A stretch of DNA of 64,000 nt from assembly GCF_019655435.1 (NCBI RefSeq), contig NZ_BPFH01000001.1, positions 744,001 through 808,000 on the forward strand, read 5' to 3'. How positions within the stretch are numbered: the first letter of the stretch is position 1; every line of letters starts with the position of its first letter. The position numbers were made by a program, and so were the translations under genes. The notes beneath the pieces are model-generated. The model was not told the DNA's origin. It worked only from the letters and a program-made list of their open reading frames with translations, and did no database searches. Below, in pieces: positions 35,426 through 43,828 of the stretch. The stretch comes from Jannaschia pagri (lineage in GTDB: Bacteria; Pseudomonadota; Alphaproteobacteria; Rhodobacterales; Rhodobacteraceae).

Positions 35426-36193
35426 ATGAACAAACCGATCATGGCCAAGGCCACCGCCGTCTGGCTGGTGGACAACACCACCCTGTCGTTCAAGCAGATC
35501 GGCGACTTCTGTGAGTTGCACGAGCTTGAGGTGCAAGGCATCGCCGACGGCGACGTGGCAGCGGGCGTGAAGGGCTTTGACCCCATCGCAAACAATCAGC
35601 TGACTGCCGAGGAAATCGAAAAGGCTGAAAAGAACCCGCTCCATAAGCTGAAGCTGAAGTTCAACGCCGCTGCCGTGGGCGAGGAAAAGCGGCGCGGCCC
35701 GCGCTATACCCCGCTGTCGAAGCGCCAGGATCGTCCGGCCTCGATCCTGTGGTTGGTCAAGTTCCACCCCGAATTGGCGGACGCCCAGATCTCCAAGTTG
35801 ATCGGGACAACCAAGCCGACAATCCAGGCGATCCGAGAGCGGACGCATTGGAACATCCAGAACATCCAGCCCATCGACCCCGTCGCCTTGGGCCTCTGCA
35901 AACAGACCGAGCTGGACGCCGCCGTTCAGAAAGCCGCCGCCAAGAAGGCCGCCGCAGGCGAAGTGATGACCGACGAGGAACGCCGCAAGCTGGTGTCGAC
36001 TGAACAGAGCCTGGGACAGGACACGGAGGAGCCCGCGATCCCGGCTTCCATGTCTGGGCTGGAAACCTTCAGCCTGTCGGATGATCGCGATGACGATGAT
36101 CGGTCGTCGTCGAACGACGTGCCCGACGCCGACAGCTTTTTCAACTTGCCGGATGCTGGCGACGATGACGATGAGGACGACGCCAAGCGGTAA
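35426..36193 (+). CDS. trcR: Cell-cycle transcriptional regulator TrcR (DUF1013)
   Basis: 255 residues. The DUF1013 core begins MAKATAVWLVDNTTLSFKQIG; a second helix-turn-helix-like unit is in LADAQISKLIGTTKPTIQAIRERTHWN. A Lys/Ala-rich helix (KKAAAKKAAAGE-like) follows, and the tail is strongly acidic with runs of Asp (DRDDDDRSS, DDDDEDD). The family is restricted to Alphaproteobacteria and tied to cell-cycle control there. ATG 35426 follows GAGGAG. A strong terminator follows at 36217. Confidence 0.88.
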   Translation: MNKPIMAKATAVWLVDNTTLSFKQIGDFCELHELEVQGIADGDVAAGVKGFDPIANNQLTAEEIEKAEKNPLHKLKLKFNAAAVGEEKRRGPRYTPLSKRQDRPASILWLVKFHPELADAQISKLIGTTKPTIQAIRERTHWNIQNIQPIDPVALGLCKQTELDAAVQKAAAKKAAAGEVMTDEERRKLVSTEQSLGQDTEEPAIPASMSGLETFSLSDDRDDDDRSSSNDVPDADSFFNLPDAGDDDDEDDAKR

Positions 36194-36216
36194 AGGACGC
36201 CGGTCCCAAGGCCACA

Positions 36217-36245
36217 GGGCCGCCGGTCTGGGGCGGCCCTTTTTC
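36217..36245 (+). terminator. Intrinsic terminator of trcR
   Basis: GGGCCGCC-GGTCTG-GGGCGGCCC then TTTTT. An eight-pair GC stem with a clean T-run, 24 bp after the stop codon; it also abuts the stop of the convergent hydrolase gene. Confidence 0.92.
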
Positions 36246-36246
36246 G

Positions 36247-37260
36247 TTATAAGCCCAGGGCCTGAACCACCGAAGCAATGATGCTGCGATGAACGGCGGC
36301 CCGGTCCGCCCCCGGCGGGTCGGTGCAGACGGGGTCCTCACCCTCTTCGGCCAGAAGGGCCACACCGACCGGCTTACAGGGGGCCAGCGCCGTGAAGTGA
36401 GACGCAGGCGCCACGACATCCAGCGTCGCCATCGGCAGCCGCGCGATCAGGTTGCTACCCGACGCGCTGACGTCAGCAGCTGGCAGGCGGTGCGCCTCGC
36501 CCAGGGTGACGACATGGACGGGCACGTCCATCGCCGCGATGCTGGCCTCGGTGGCCGCCGCCGTGAATCCAGGGTCAATGGCCACGACAGAGGTCACGCG
36601 GCTGTCGCGCATGTCAGCCTCGAACCCGTCGGTCGCACCGGTAAAATCGACCCCGCCTTTTGCGAAAAAGCTACAATCGGCGCGCGACTGATCCGTGCAA
36701 ACCTCGGCCATCACGGCCCCGTCATAGCGCAGCCCGCCCATCCCCAAGGCCGTCGCCCCACCCAGGGAGAACCCGACAGCGGCAATGCGATTGGGATCGA
36801 CGTGCGCCGCAAAGACCGGATCGGCCAACAGGGCATCCAAGGCCGCGCTCAGATCGGCGGCCCGCTTGTCCAACCGGATCGACCGCCGGGGGGAGCTATC
36901 GCCGCTGGTGGAACCCGGATGGTTGACGGCCAAAACCATGGCTCCGGCCTCGGCCAACCCAGACAGCAGCCACCCCATGCCATCCATGTTTCCGCCAGAC
37001 CCGTGGGAAAACAGCACCAGGGGGCGCCGTCCCTCGGCGATGCCAGCGCCCACATAAACGGGCGTGCCCCGGAACACCGGGTTGTCCCCGACCAACCCGC
37101 GGTAGGTCCGCGATCCCACAGGATACCAGACCGAGGCCTGGACCGGCCAAGCCCTATGGGCGGCAGCGAGGTCGATCCGGTCGTAGCCCACCGGCTCGGC
37201 GGCGGAGGCAAGGGGCAAAACGCTCACGGCAGCGGCGGCGAGGGCGATCAGCGATCTCAT
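36247..37260 (-). CDS. Secreted alpha/beta hydrolase (dienelactone hydrolase / PAF-acetylhydrolase-like)
   Basis: 337 residues with a signal peptide (LIALAAAAVSVLPLASA). The nucleophile elbow is GFSLGG, the oxyanion region VLFSHGSGGNMDG, and a later His lies in VVAPASHFTAL. Paired Cys residues (CTDQSRADC, C in CKPVG and VCTDPP) suggest disulfides. Relatives are annotated as predicted dienelactone hydrolases. Substrate not known. Divergent from a membrane AraC regulator, which may control it. Confidence 0.82.
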   Translation of the reverse strand: MRSLIALAAAAVSVLPLASAAEPVGYDRIDLAAAHRAWPVQASVWYPVGSRTYRGLVGDNPVFRGTPVYVGAGIAEGRRPLVLFSHGSGGNMDGMGWLLSGLAEAGAMVLAVNHPGSTSGDSSPRRSIRLDKRAADLSAALDALLADPVFAAHVDPNRIAAVGFSLGGATALGMGGLRYDGAVMAEVCTDQSRADCSFFAKGGVDFTGATDGFEADMRDSRVTSVVAIDPGFTAAATEASIAAMDVPVHVVTLGEAHRLPAADVSASGSNLIARLPMATLDVVAPASHFTALAPCKPVGVALLAEEGEDPVCTDPPGADRAAVHRSIIASVVQALGL

Positions 37261-37450
37261 GTGACTGTCCTTTCAATCAGGTCCGAAGATGGATCCGTGA
37301 TGCGCCACAGGCCGCGCCACCGCGTCCTCGATCCGGTTCGAGGTCGTCCAGAACCGGTTTTCGGACATTTTGGCGACCCGCTCCCCAAAGCGCTTGCCAC
37401 CATGCCGAAGCTGTCCGAACAGGGGCCATGGCCGTTGGACCGTTGCCGTT

Positions 37451-38452
37451 GTGATCGCCTTGCCGATCCCCCTGATCGTCAGCTTGGTGTTGGCGTTTCT
37501 GTTGCTGCGCGCCTGGCGCCAGGGAGATCTGCCTTGGCCGTTCTTGGCCCTGATCGCACTCTGCGCCGTTCAAACGTTACTGGTGGCCTTGGTCCAGCAC
37601 TACGGCATCCGCAGTTTGCTGCCGTTGCAACCGGTCTTGGCATGCGCCGTGCCGCCCCTGGCCTGGATCGTTTTTCAAACGGCGAGCCTGCGGGCACTGG
37701 CCCCGCGAGACGCTTTGCACCTCGGCCCGGTCGTAGGCTGCGCATTGGCCGTCAGCATGGCACCACAAGCCTTGGACCCGTTGGTCCCGGCCACCTATGC
37801 GGCCTATGCGGCGGCGATCCTCTGGCGCCTGCGTGGCGGCGCGCCGGCCTTGCCCCTGGCGCGGTTGGAGACCGGGGGGCAGCCGCGCCGACTGTGGCAG
37901 GCGTTGGCGGCGGCCCTGATCCTCTCGGCGGTCAGCGATCTTGTGATCGTGGTGGCGTTTACCATGGGACGAGGCGATTTGGTCCCATTGGTGGTCAGCC
38001 TGTCGTCCTCGCTGGCGCTGCTGGCGGTGGGCCTGTTGGGGCTGTCCCGCGACTTGCCGGGCACACCAGAACCCGCAGAGGCACAGCCCGCCCCCGAGGC
38101 GACCGAGGCCGACACGGCCCTCGTCGCGCGACTGGACGCCCTTTTGGCCGCAGACCAAAGCTATCTGCAGCCAGACCTCACCCTGGCCCGCTTGGCGCGC
38201 AAACTGAAGGTGCCCGCCAAGCAGCTGTCGACAGCCATCAATCGCACAACCGGTCAGAACGTGTCGCGCCACGTCAACGGATGGCGGATCCGCCATGCGT
38301 GCGATCTGTTGGACAAAGGGCTGTCAGTCACCGAAGCGATCTATGCCAGCGGGTTTAACACCAAGTCGAACTTCAACCGGGAATTCTCCCGCGTGACCGG
38401 CGCGACGCCCAAAGCCTGGCAAGCCCGTCAGGCGTTGAGCGACTCGATATAG
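37451..38452 (+). CDS. AraC-family regulator with a seven-helix membrane domain
   Basis: About 333 residues from a GTG at 37451; the frame also opens from a TTG at 37370, and neither has a good ribosome site, so the start is uncertain. The first two thirds contain about seven hydrophobic helices (from VVIALPIPLIVSLVLAFLLL to LVVSLSSSLALLAVGLLGL). The last 100 residues are an AraC HTH domain (LTLARLARKLKVPAKQLSTAI then VTEAIYASGFNTKSNFNREF). Placing an AraC DNA-binding domain on a multi-spanning membrane sensor suggests direct reading of an envelope signal. Divergent from the hydrolase at 36247, a plausible target. Confidence 0.8.
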   Translation: MIALPIPLIVSLVLAFLLLRAWRQGDLPWPFLALIALCAVQTLLVALVQHYGIRSLLPLQPVLACAVPPLAWIVFQTASLRALAPRDALHLGPVVGCALAVSMAPQALDPLVPATYAAYAAAILWRLRGGAPALPLARLETGGQPRRLWQALAAALILSAVSDLVIVVAFTMGRGDLVPLVVSLSSSLALLAVGLLGLSRDLPGTPEPAEAQPAPEATEADTALVARLDALLAADQSYLQPDLTLARLARKLKVPAKQLSTAINRTTGQNVSRHVNGWRIRHACDLLDKGLSVTEAIYASGFNTKSNFNREFSRVTGATPKAWQARQALSDSI

Positions 38453-38751
38453 CCGCGCAGTTCCGCCGCCTCTTGCCGCGCTTCGCGTAGGCCATCCATC
38501 GCGGCCTGAAGCTCCGCATCGGTCTGTTGCAGCTGAGTCTGCAACTCCTGCTCTCGATACTGCAAATACGTGATGGCTTCGTCGCGCTGCTCTTCGGCAT
38601 CGTGCAACGACTGGGCCATGGTCTCCAATTCCGCCATGTCGGTCTGGGTGACGCGGCTGAAGCGGTTGACCAACCAACAGGCAAACCAGCCCAAGATAAA
38701 CGCCAGAAACAGAATAACCGCCACGGCGATGACGAATTCCATGCGGTTCAT
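38428..38751 (-). CDS. Small membrane protein with coiled coil, coupled to the OmpA protein
   Basis: 107 residues: one N-terminal helix (VIAVAVILFLAFILGWFACWLV) followed by a continuous Glu/Gln-rich heptad region (about residues 38-105) predicted to be coiled coil. It overlaps the OmpA-family gene by four bases (ATGA), so both are translated together. Its 3' end overlaps the convergent AraC gene by 25 bp. Family not recognised; a stalk-like partner of the OmpA protein is possible. Confidence 0.7.
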   Translation of the reverse strand: MNRMEFVIAVAVILFLAFILGWFACWLVNRFSRVTQTDMAELETMAQSLHDAEEQRDEAITYLQYREQELQTQLQQTDAELQAAMDGLREARQEAAELRGYIESLNA

Positions 38752-40694
38752 TGGTCGGCTCCTTCGTCCGTCTCGCCCTCGGGCGCCGTCTCTGATGCCG
38801 CCTCACCCGTGGTCGCGGGCTGCGCATCGGCGGGGCCGGCCTCGGTGGTATCTGACGCCTGTTCGTCGCCTTGGTCGCGGACGCCAACCAAGGTGAAGGT
38901 GATCCGTCGGTTCGCCTCGCGCCCCGCTTCGGTGCCATTGTCGGCCACGGGTTCGCTCTCCCCATAGCCCTTCGCAACCAATTGGGTCGGCGGCGTGCCC
39001 CGCGCGATCAGAGCGGTGCGGACCGCCTCGGCCCGGGCCTGGGAGAGGTCCAAATTCATGGACTCACGCCCCTGGCTGTCCGTATGGCCGCCAACCTCAA
39101 ACACCGCGCGCTTACAGGCGTCCAGCTTTTCGGTGAGGCGTCCGATTTGGCCGTCACCCGCCGCTTCGATCACGGCTTCGCCCGGTGCAAACGTCAGTTT
39201 TTGCTCCAGCAGGATCTCGTTGAGCTGGTCGGCGCATTCCTCGGGCGTCGGGATGTTCAGCAGCGGATCCAACTCTTCCCGATACGTCACGTCTATGCGG
39301 AAATCTTCCTGTGGCCCCAGCTTGTCCGACAAGATCCGCGAGATATCCGCCTGGGCGCGCGGATTGCCAGTGACACCGCGAACCACAACCAGATCGGGGC
39401 GCACAACAACGGCGCCGTTCTGCAACCGGCTAAGCGCATCCAACGCCACCAGGACCCGCGCAGGCCACCCTTCGGGCAGGGCCGTCGTCTGAAGCGTGGC
39501 GATATAGGTGTCCTGAACGCCGAACAGAGCGCGGGCATAGCTCAGCACCGCCACCTGTTGCGTGTCGTCATAGAGCTTACCGCGCAACTGCACTTGCCCC
39601 TCTGGCGACAGGGTCGCGACAAACTCCAGGCGTTCCGCCGGATCGACGGCGTCATCGTCTTCCGTCTGGGGCAGGACAGAACTCAGGACGAAGATGTCCG
39701 GCAGGGCCGTCTCCAGCTCGGCCACGGCCGTGTCGAAGGCCTCCTGGGCCGTGCCCTCTTGTACGACAAGGGTCACATCGGCGTCCGACAGGGTCACGGA
39801 TCCTCCGCCCAGAATGCCCAATGTCTCAATGGCCGCCGCTGCCGCCGCGCCCCAGGAGGCAGACGGCACGCCAAGGCCCATGACGCAATCGGCCTCGCCA
39901 TCGTATCCGGCGGCCACGGCAGCTTGCAGGATGGCCCGCTCCGCCGCGGGGCTATCGACAGCACAGGCCTCAAATCGCGGCGCGCCATCGGGCGGCATCA
40001 CAAAACGAAGGGTGAAGGGCGTGATGACGGGACGGGGTGCTGCGATGTCCAGCGCAAGGGTCACCGCATCGGGCGCCTTACCGGTCAAGCGCGTCTCCAA
40101 CCGGCGCCGATCCTCATCGCTGTCGGCCACGGCAGTGATCGCCACGGCCCCCGGCTCCACCGAGATTTTAGCCCGTGGCAGCAGGTCCAGCGCCTCGGTC
40201 GCGAAAGAGACCGCCTCGATCCAGCCCTCTGGCATATCGTAGGCCACCTGATCGACCATATCGGTGACCGACAATTCAGGCCGCGCCAGCAAATCCAGCA
40301 AGGGCCCGCCCTGCGTCTCCCGTGCGGGTGTCAGGCCGATCAAAGAAATCTCAGCCTCGTTGCGTAGGATTTCCAGCGCGAAACGCGGCGCCCTCAGCGC
40401 CTCTCGTTCGGCCACATCCATGCCGTCGATGATCCGCCCCGGGTCGACGATACGCCCGGTTTCCGTCACCGCGCGAAAGCGTGCCCTCTCATCGGGCGCC
40501 ACACCGGCCAGGATCAGTTGCAAGCCGTCGGTTTGGACGTCCACCCAGCCGAGACCGGCGGCGTCCAACCTGCCTGCGACGTCGGCCCGGGACGACCGCT
40601 CCACGTAATCGGCGGCAAACCACGCAGCGGCAGCAGCCCCGACGGCAGCGACGGTCAGCACAACAGCAGAGGTGATGGTCTTAGTACGGCTCAT
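38748..40694 (-). CDS. OmpA-family protein with N-terminal membrane helix and BON-like repeats
   Basis: 648 residues. The N-terminal helix (ITSAVVLTVAAVGAAAAAWFAA) is followed by several repeated alpha/beta units with BON-like character (for example DVQTDGLQLILAGVAPDERARF). The OmpA C-terminal peptidoglycan-binding domain lies at about 490-610, with FEVGGHTDSQGRESMNLDLSQARAEAV and ANRRITF. The tail is Glu/Ala/Thr-rich. Likely links the inner membrane to the cell wall. No beta-barrel is present. Heads a two-gene operon. Confidence 0.85.
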   Translation of the reverse strand: MSRTKTITSAVVLTVAAVGAAAAAWFAADYVERSSRADVAGRLDAAGLGWVDVQTDGLQLILAGVAPDERARFRAVTETGRIVDPGRIIDGMDVAEREALRAPRFALEILRNEAEISLIGLTPARETQGGPLLDLLARPELSVTDMVDQVAYDMPEGWIEAVSFATEALDLLPRAKISVEPGAVAITAVADSDEDRRRLETRLTGKAPDAVTLALDIAAPRPVITPFTLRFVMPPDGAPRFEACAVDSPAAERAILQAAVAAGYDGEADCVMGLGVPSASWGAAAAAAIETLGILGGGSVTLSDADVTLVVQEGTAQEAFDTAVAELETALPDIFVLSSVLPQTEDDDAVDPAERLEFVATLSPEGQVQLRGKLYDDTQQVAVLSYARALFGVQDTYIATLQTTALPEGWPARVLVALDALSRLQNGAVVVRPDLVVVRGVTGNPRAQADISRILSDKLGPQEDFRIDVTYREELDPLLNIPTPEECADQLNEILLEQKLTFAPGEAVIEAAGDGQIGRLTEKLDACKRAVFEVGGHTDSQGRESMNLDLSQARAEAVRTALIARGTPPTQLVAKGYGESEPVADNGTEAGREANRRITFTLVGVRDQGDEQASDTTEAGPADAQPATTGEAASETAPEGETDEGADQ

Positions 40695-40750
40695 GGGGTC
40701 CGGGTTGAGATTGTTCAGACGTCCTTATCCGTCTGGCGGCAGCGGAGCAA

Positions 40751-41695
40751 TCAGAGCGCGACGGCAACGGCAAAAAACGGCAGCGGGATCAGGCCCGCCG
40801 TGCGGTTTGAGCGAAACAATTCGAGACAAAGCTGCGGATTGTTGATGTCCAAGCGGGCCAACTGCCAGGCCAAATGCCATCCCATTGCCCAAACACCCAA
40901 CAGCGCCACCGAGGCGGGCAACACCGGCAAGGCCGTCAGCACCGCCCCCGAGATCAGGATCACGGTCGCGACCAGGAACCCCCGCATCCACGGCGTGGGC
41001 GTGTCCCCAAACCTGCGCGCGGTGGATTTCACACCGATCAAGGCGTCGTCTTCCACGTCCTGATAGGCGTAGATCGTGTCGTAGAACAACGTCCATGCGA
41101 TGCCGCCGAGGTACAGCAGCACTGGCGCCAAGCTTAAGCTGCCGGTCACGGCGGCCCAGGCCAAAAGGGCACCCCAATTAAAGGCCAGGCCCAGGAACAC
41201 TTGGGGCCACCAGGTGAACCGCTTGGCGAAGGGATAGACCGCCACGGGCAGAAGCGACAGGACCCCCAACCAGATCGCCGTTGGATGAAACGTCAACAGA
41301 ATACCAAAGGCAACCAGCGCCTGGACGGCCATCCAGATCAGCGCCGCGCGGGGCGTGACATCGCCTGCGGGCAAGGGGCGCGACCGGGTCCGCGCCACGG
41401 CGGCGTCGAAGTCGCGGTCGGTGAAGTCGTTCCACGTGCAACCGGCGCCGCGCATCAAAAACGCGCCCACGGCACAGGCCACTGCGACCCAAGCCGCCAC
41501 TCCGGGCGCCCCACCGGCCGCGACGGCCAAGACGGTGCCCCACCAACAGGGGAGCAGCAAAAGCCACGTCCCGATGGGCCGATCCGCGCGGCTGAGCCGC
41601 AGATAGGGCCGCGTGGCCTCGGGCGCCAAGGTATCCACCCAGTTGCCCTTGACGGCGTCGGCCACCTGTCCTTGATCGGAAGATGTGTCGGTCAT
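40751..41695 (-). CDS. ubiA: 4-hydroxybenzoate polyprenyltransferase
   Basis: 314 residues, inner membrane, about eight or nine helices. Attaches the polyprenyl tail to 4-hydroxybenzoate in ubiquinone synthesis. The two Asp-rich motifs for Mg-diphosphate are NDFTDRDFD and YAYQDVEDDALIGVKS. The N-terminus RPYLRLSRADRPIGTWLLLLPCWWG is typical. ATG 41695. Its start lies only 10 bp from the start of the divergent rsmE. Confidence 0.94.
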   Translation of the reverse strand: MTDTSSDQGQVADAVKGNWVDTLAPEATRPYLRLSRADRPIGTWLLLLPCWWGTVLAVAAGGAPGVAAWVAVACAVGAFLMRGAGCTWNDFTDRDFDAAVARTRSRPLPAGDVTPRAALIWMAVQALVAFGILLTFHPTAIWLGVLSLLPVAVYPFAKRFTWWPQVFLGLAFNWGALLAWAAVTGSLSLAPVLLYLGGIAWTLFYDTIYAYQDVEDDALIGVKSTARRFGDTPTPWMRGFLVATVILISGAVLTALPVLPASVALLGVWAMGWHLAWQLARLDINNPQLCLELFRSNRTAGLIPLPFFAVAVAL

Positions 41696-41705
41696 CGGAG
41701 GCCCC

Positions 41706-42452
41706 ATGGACAGCAAAGTCAGGCTTCACGTAGCCCAAGCCACCGCCTTGGGGCAATCCGTAGAGGTTACGCGGGATCAGGCGCATTACCTGTCCGGGGT
41801 CATGCGGCTGTCGGCGGGTGACACGCTGACGGTCTTTGATGGCCATAACGGCGCTTGGCGGGCGCGGATCGACAGCCTGTCGAAACGGGGCGGTGCTTTG
41901 GTCTGCGAGGAACAAACCGCACCCCAACGCAATCCGCCCGACCTCTGGCTGTGTTTTGCCCCCATCAAAAAGGCGCGGACCGATTTCATCGTCGAAAAGG
42001 CGACCGAGCTGGGGGCCGCCCGCATTTGCCCCGTCTCGACCCAGTACACCAATTCTGACCGGATCCGGCGGGACCGGCTCCAGGCCCATGCGGTTGAGGC
42101 GGCGGAACAATGCGGCAGCACCTTTGTACCAGATGTCGCGGACCTCACGCCGCTGGACCGGTTGCTGGCGGATTGGCCCGAAGAACGGGCGTTGATCTTC
42201 TGTGACGAAGCCTTGTCGGACGATCCTAGCTGGTCCGATGGCACCAACGGCCAAGGCGCCCCCGCCTTGCCGCCCATGCCCGCCGCCATCTTGATCGGCC
42301 CAGAGGGCGGTTTTTCCCCCCAGGAACGGACGCGGCTGCGCGCCCTGCCCTTTGCCCATCCCATCGCCCTCGGCCCGCGCATCCTGCGCGCCGATACGGC
42401 GGCGGTCGCGGCCCTGACGCTGTGGCAAGCGGCGCGGGGGGATTGGACGTGA
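41706..42452 (+). CDS. rsmE: 16S rRNA (uracil(1498)-N3)-methyltransferase
   Basis: 248 residues of the SPOUT class. An N-terminal PUA-like domain (HYLSGVMRLSAGDTLTVFDG) leads to the knot domain with FIVEKATELGAARI, the SAM loop LIGPEGGFSPQE and the closing LGPRILRADTAAVAAL. ATG 41706 follows GGAGG. It overlaps the GNAT gene (GTGA). Confidence 0.94.
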   Translation: MDSKVRLHVAQATALGQSVEVTRDQAHYLSGVMRLSAGDTLTVFDGHNGAWRARIDSLSKRGGALVCEEQTAPQRNPPDLWLCFAPIKKARTDFIVEKATELGAARICPVSTQYTNSDRIRRDRLQAHAVEAAEQCGSTFVPDVADLTPLDRLLADWPEERALIFCDEALSDDPSWSDGTNGQGAPALPPMPAAILIGPEGGFSPQERTRLRALPFAHPIALGPRILRADTAAVAALTLWQAARGDWT

Positions 42453-43267
42453 TCCGCGCGACCGAGGCTGACCTGCCCGCCATCCAGGCAATGCTGTCCG
42501 CCCGCGCGCCCCATGCGATGTTCCCCCAGTCCAATCTGCGCAACCAGGGGCTGGGCGGGGGGCATCCCCACGGGATGACGGTTTGGATCGACACCCTACA
42601 CACCGTCAGCGCAATGCTGGGCCTCAACAACTGCGGCATGGTTATGCCGGTCTGGGACGATATGCCAAGGGGCGCTGCCGATGTGCTGAAGCGATTTCCG
42701 CTCAAAGGGTTCGCTGGTCCGACGCCGATGGTGCGCCCTCTGACGACGGCGCTGGCCCTCGACACTGCCCCCGCGACTTTGGACGCGGATGAGCCGCAAT
42801 TCCTGCTGCACCTTCCGACCACGCGGTGGTCCGACGACGCTGGAACGTTGGCGCCCGTTTCCGACCATCGCGAAACAGCGATTGGCTGGCGCACAGCCTA
42901 TCAGACGGAACTGCACATGACGGACGACGGGCCCGAGAGCGCGGTGGCCGCCGTCGACCGTTGGTGTGCGGCGGACAGCCACAGGCTGTTGATCGTGGAG
43001 GGCCAGCCCGTTGCCATGACGGGCTTCAACGCCCGCCTGCCGGACATCGTGCAGGTTGGCGGGGTCTATACGCCCCCCGACCTGCGCAGACGTGGGTTTG
43101 CGCGACAGGCCGTTGCGCTGCATTTGGCAGAGGCCCGCGCGCAAGGCGTCCGCGAGGCCACCTTGTTTGCCGCGACCGACGCCGCCGTTGCATGCTACCA
43201 ATCCCTTGGATTTGACCGGATCGGAGATTTTGCGCTGGTGCTCTTCGATGGGGAGGTCACGCCATGA
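42449..43267 (+). CDS. GNAT-family N-acetyltransferase
   Basis: 272 residues, GTG start overlapping rsmE. Residues about 190-265 have the acetyl-CoA fold, with the motif-A loop VYTPPDLRRRGFARQAVALHLAEA and the following CYQSLGFDRIGDFALVLF. The N-terminal half is a second, diverged domain. The substrate is unknown. Part of an rsmE-GNAT-membrane protein run with four-base overlaps. Confidence 0.82.
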   Translation: MIRATEADLPAIQAMLSARAPHAMFPQSNLRNQGLGGGHPHGMTVWIDTLHTVSAMLGLNNCGMVMPVWDDMPRGAADVLKRFPLKGFAGPTPMVRPLTTALALDTAPATLDADEPQFLLHLPTTRWSDDAGTLAPVSDHRETAIGWRTAYQTELHMTDDGPESAVAAVDRWCAADSHRLLIVEGQPVAMTGFNARLPDIVQVGGVYTPPDLRRRGFARQAVALHLAEARAQGVREATLFAATDAAVACYQSLGFDRIGDFALVLFDGEVTP

Positions 43268-43776
43268 TCCGCCCGGAGGCCGCCGCAACCCTCGCCCGTT
43301 GGCGCGAAGCCTTGGTGGGCGCTCTCCTGGGCGGGCTGGGGCTCTATCTGTTGGTGACCTCGGGGGGGCTGTTGTTTCTGTTCGGGCTGGCGCTTGGCGC
43401 CTTAGGGGCCTTTCTGGTCTTTTCCGGCGTCCGCCACGCCCGCTTTCGCACCGAGGCAGAGGCCCCCGGCCTGCTGGAGGTTATCGAAGGACAAATCACC
43501 TACCTCGGACCCGTGATCGGCGGCTCAGTGGCGTTGCACGACCTGACCGAGGTCCTGTTCCGCAGGACATCAACGGGCGAAGCTTTCTGGCGGCTATCCC
43601 ATACCGCCGGCACCCCCCTGTTCATCCCCGAGGGCGCGCGCGGAGCCGAGGCGCTGCTCGACGCGCTGGCGCCGCTTCCGGGGTTCGACGGCGGCGCTAT
43701 GGTGCGGGCCGTGCAAACACGCACACCCACCACGATCACCGTGTGGCGCCGCCGGGACATCGCGGCCTTGACCTGA
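43264..43776 (+). CDS. Conserved membrane protein of unknown function
   Basis: 170 residues. Two hydrophobic helices form a hairpin (REALVGALLGGLGLYLLVTSGG and FLFGLALGALGAFLVFSG), followed by a roughly 110-residue soluble domain (LLEVIEGQITYLGPVIGGSVALHDLTEV). Overlaps the GNAT gene by four bases. No family recognised. Confidence 0.72.
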   Translation: MIRPEAAATLARWREALVGALLGGLGLYLLVTSGGLLFLFGLALGALGAFLVFSGVRHARFRTEAEAPGLLEVIEGQITYLGPVIGGSVALHDLTEVLFRRTSTGEAFWRLSHTAGTPLFIPEGARGAEALLDALAPLPGFDGGAMVRAVQTRTPTTITVWRRRDIAALT

Positions 43777-43828
43777 GCGGCAGAGCGTCCCAATCGTGGG
43801 CGCTCCAACAGCGGTGAGGCTAGGCCCC

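Noticed and set aside
36289-38358. 689-codon plus-strand frame crossing the hydrolase and AraC genes
   Set aside because: It is antisense to one gene and out of frame with the other; both real genes have strong family motifs, this frame has none.
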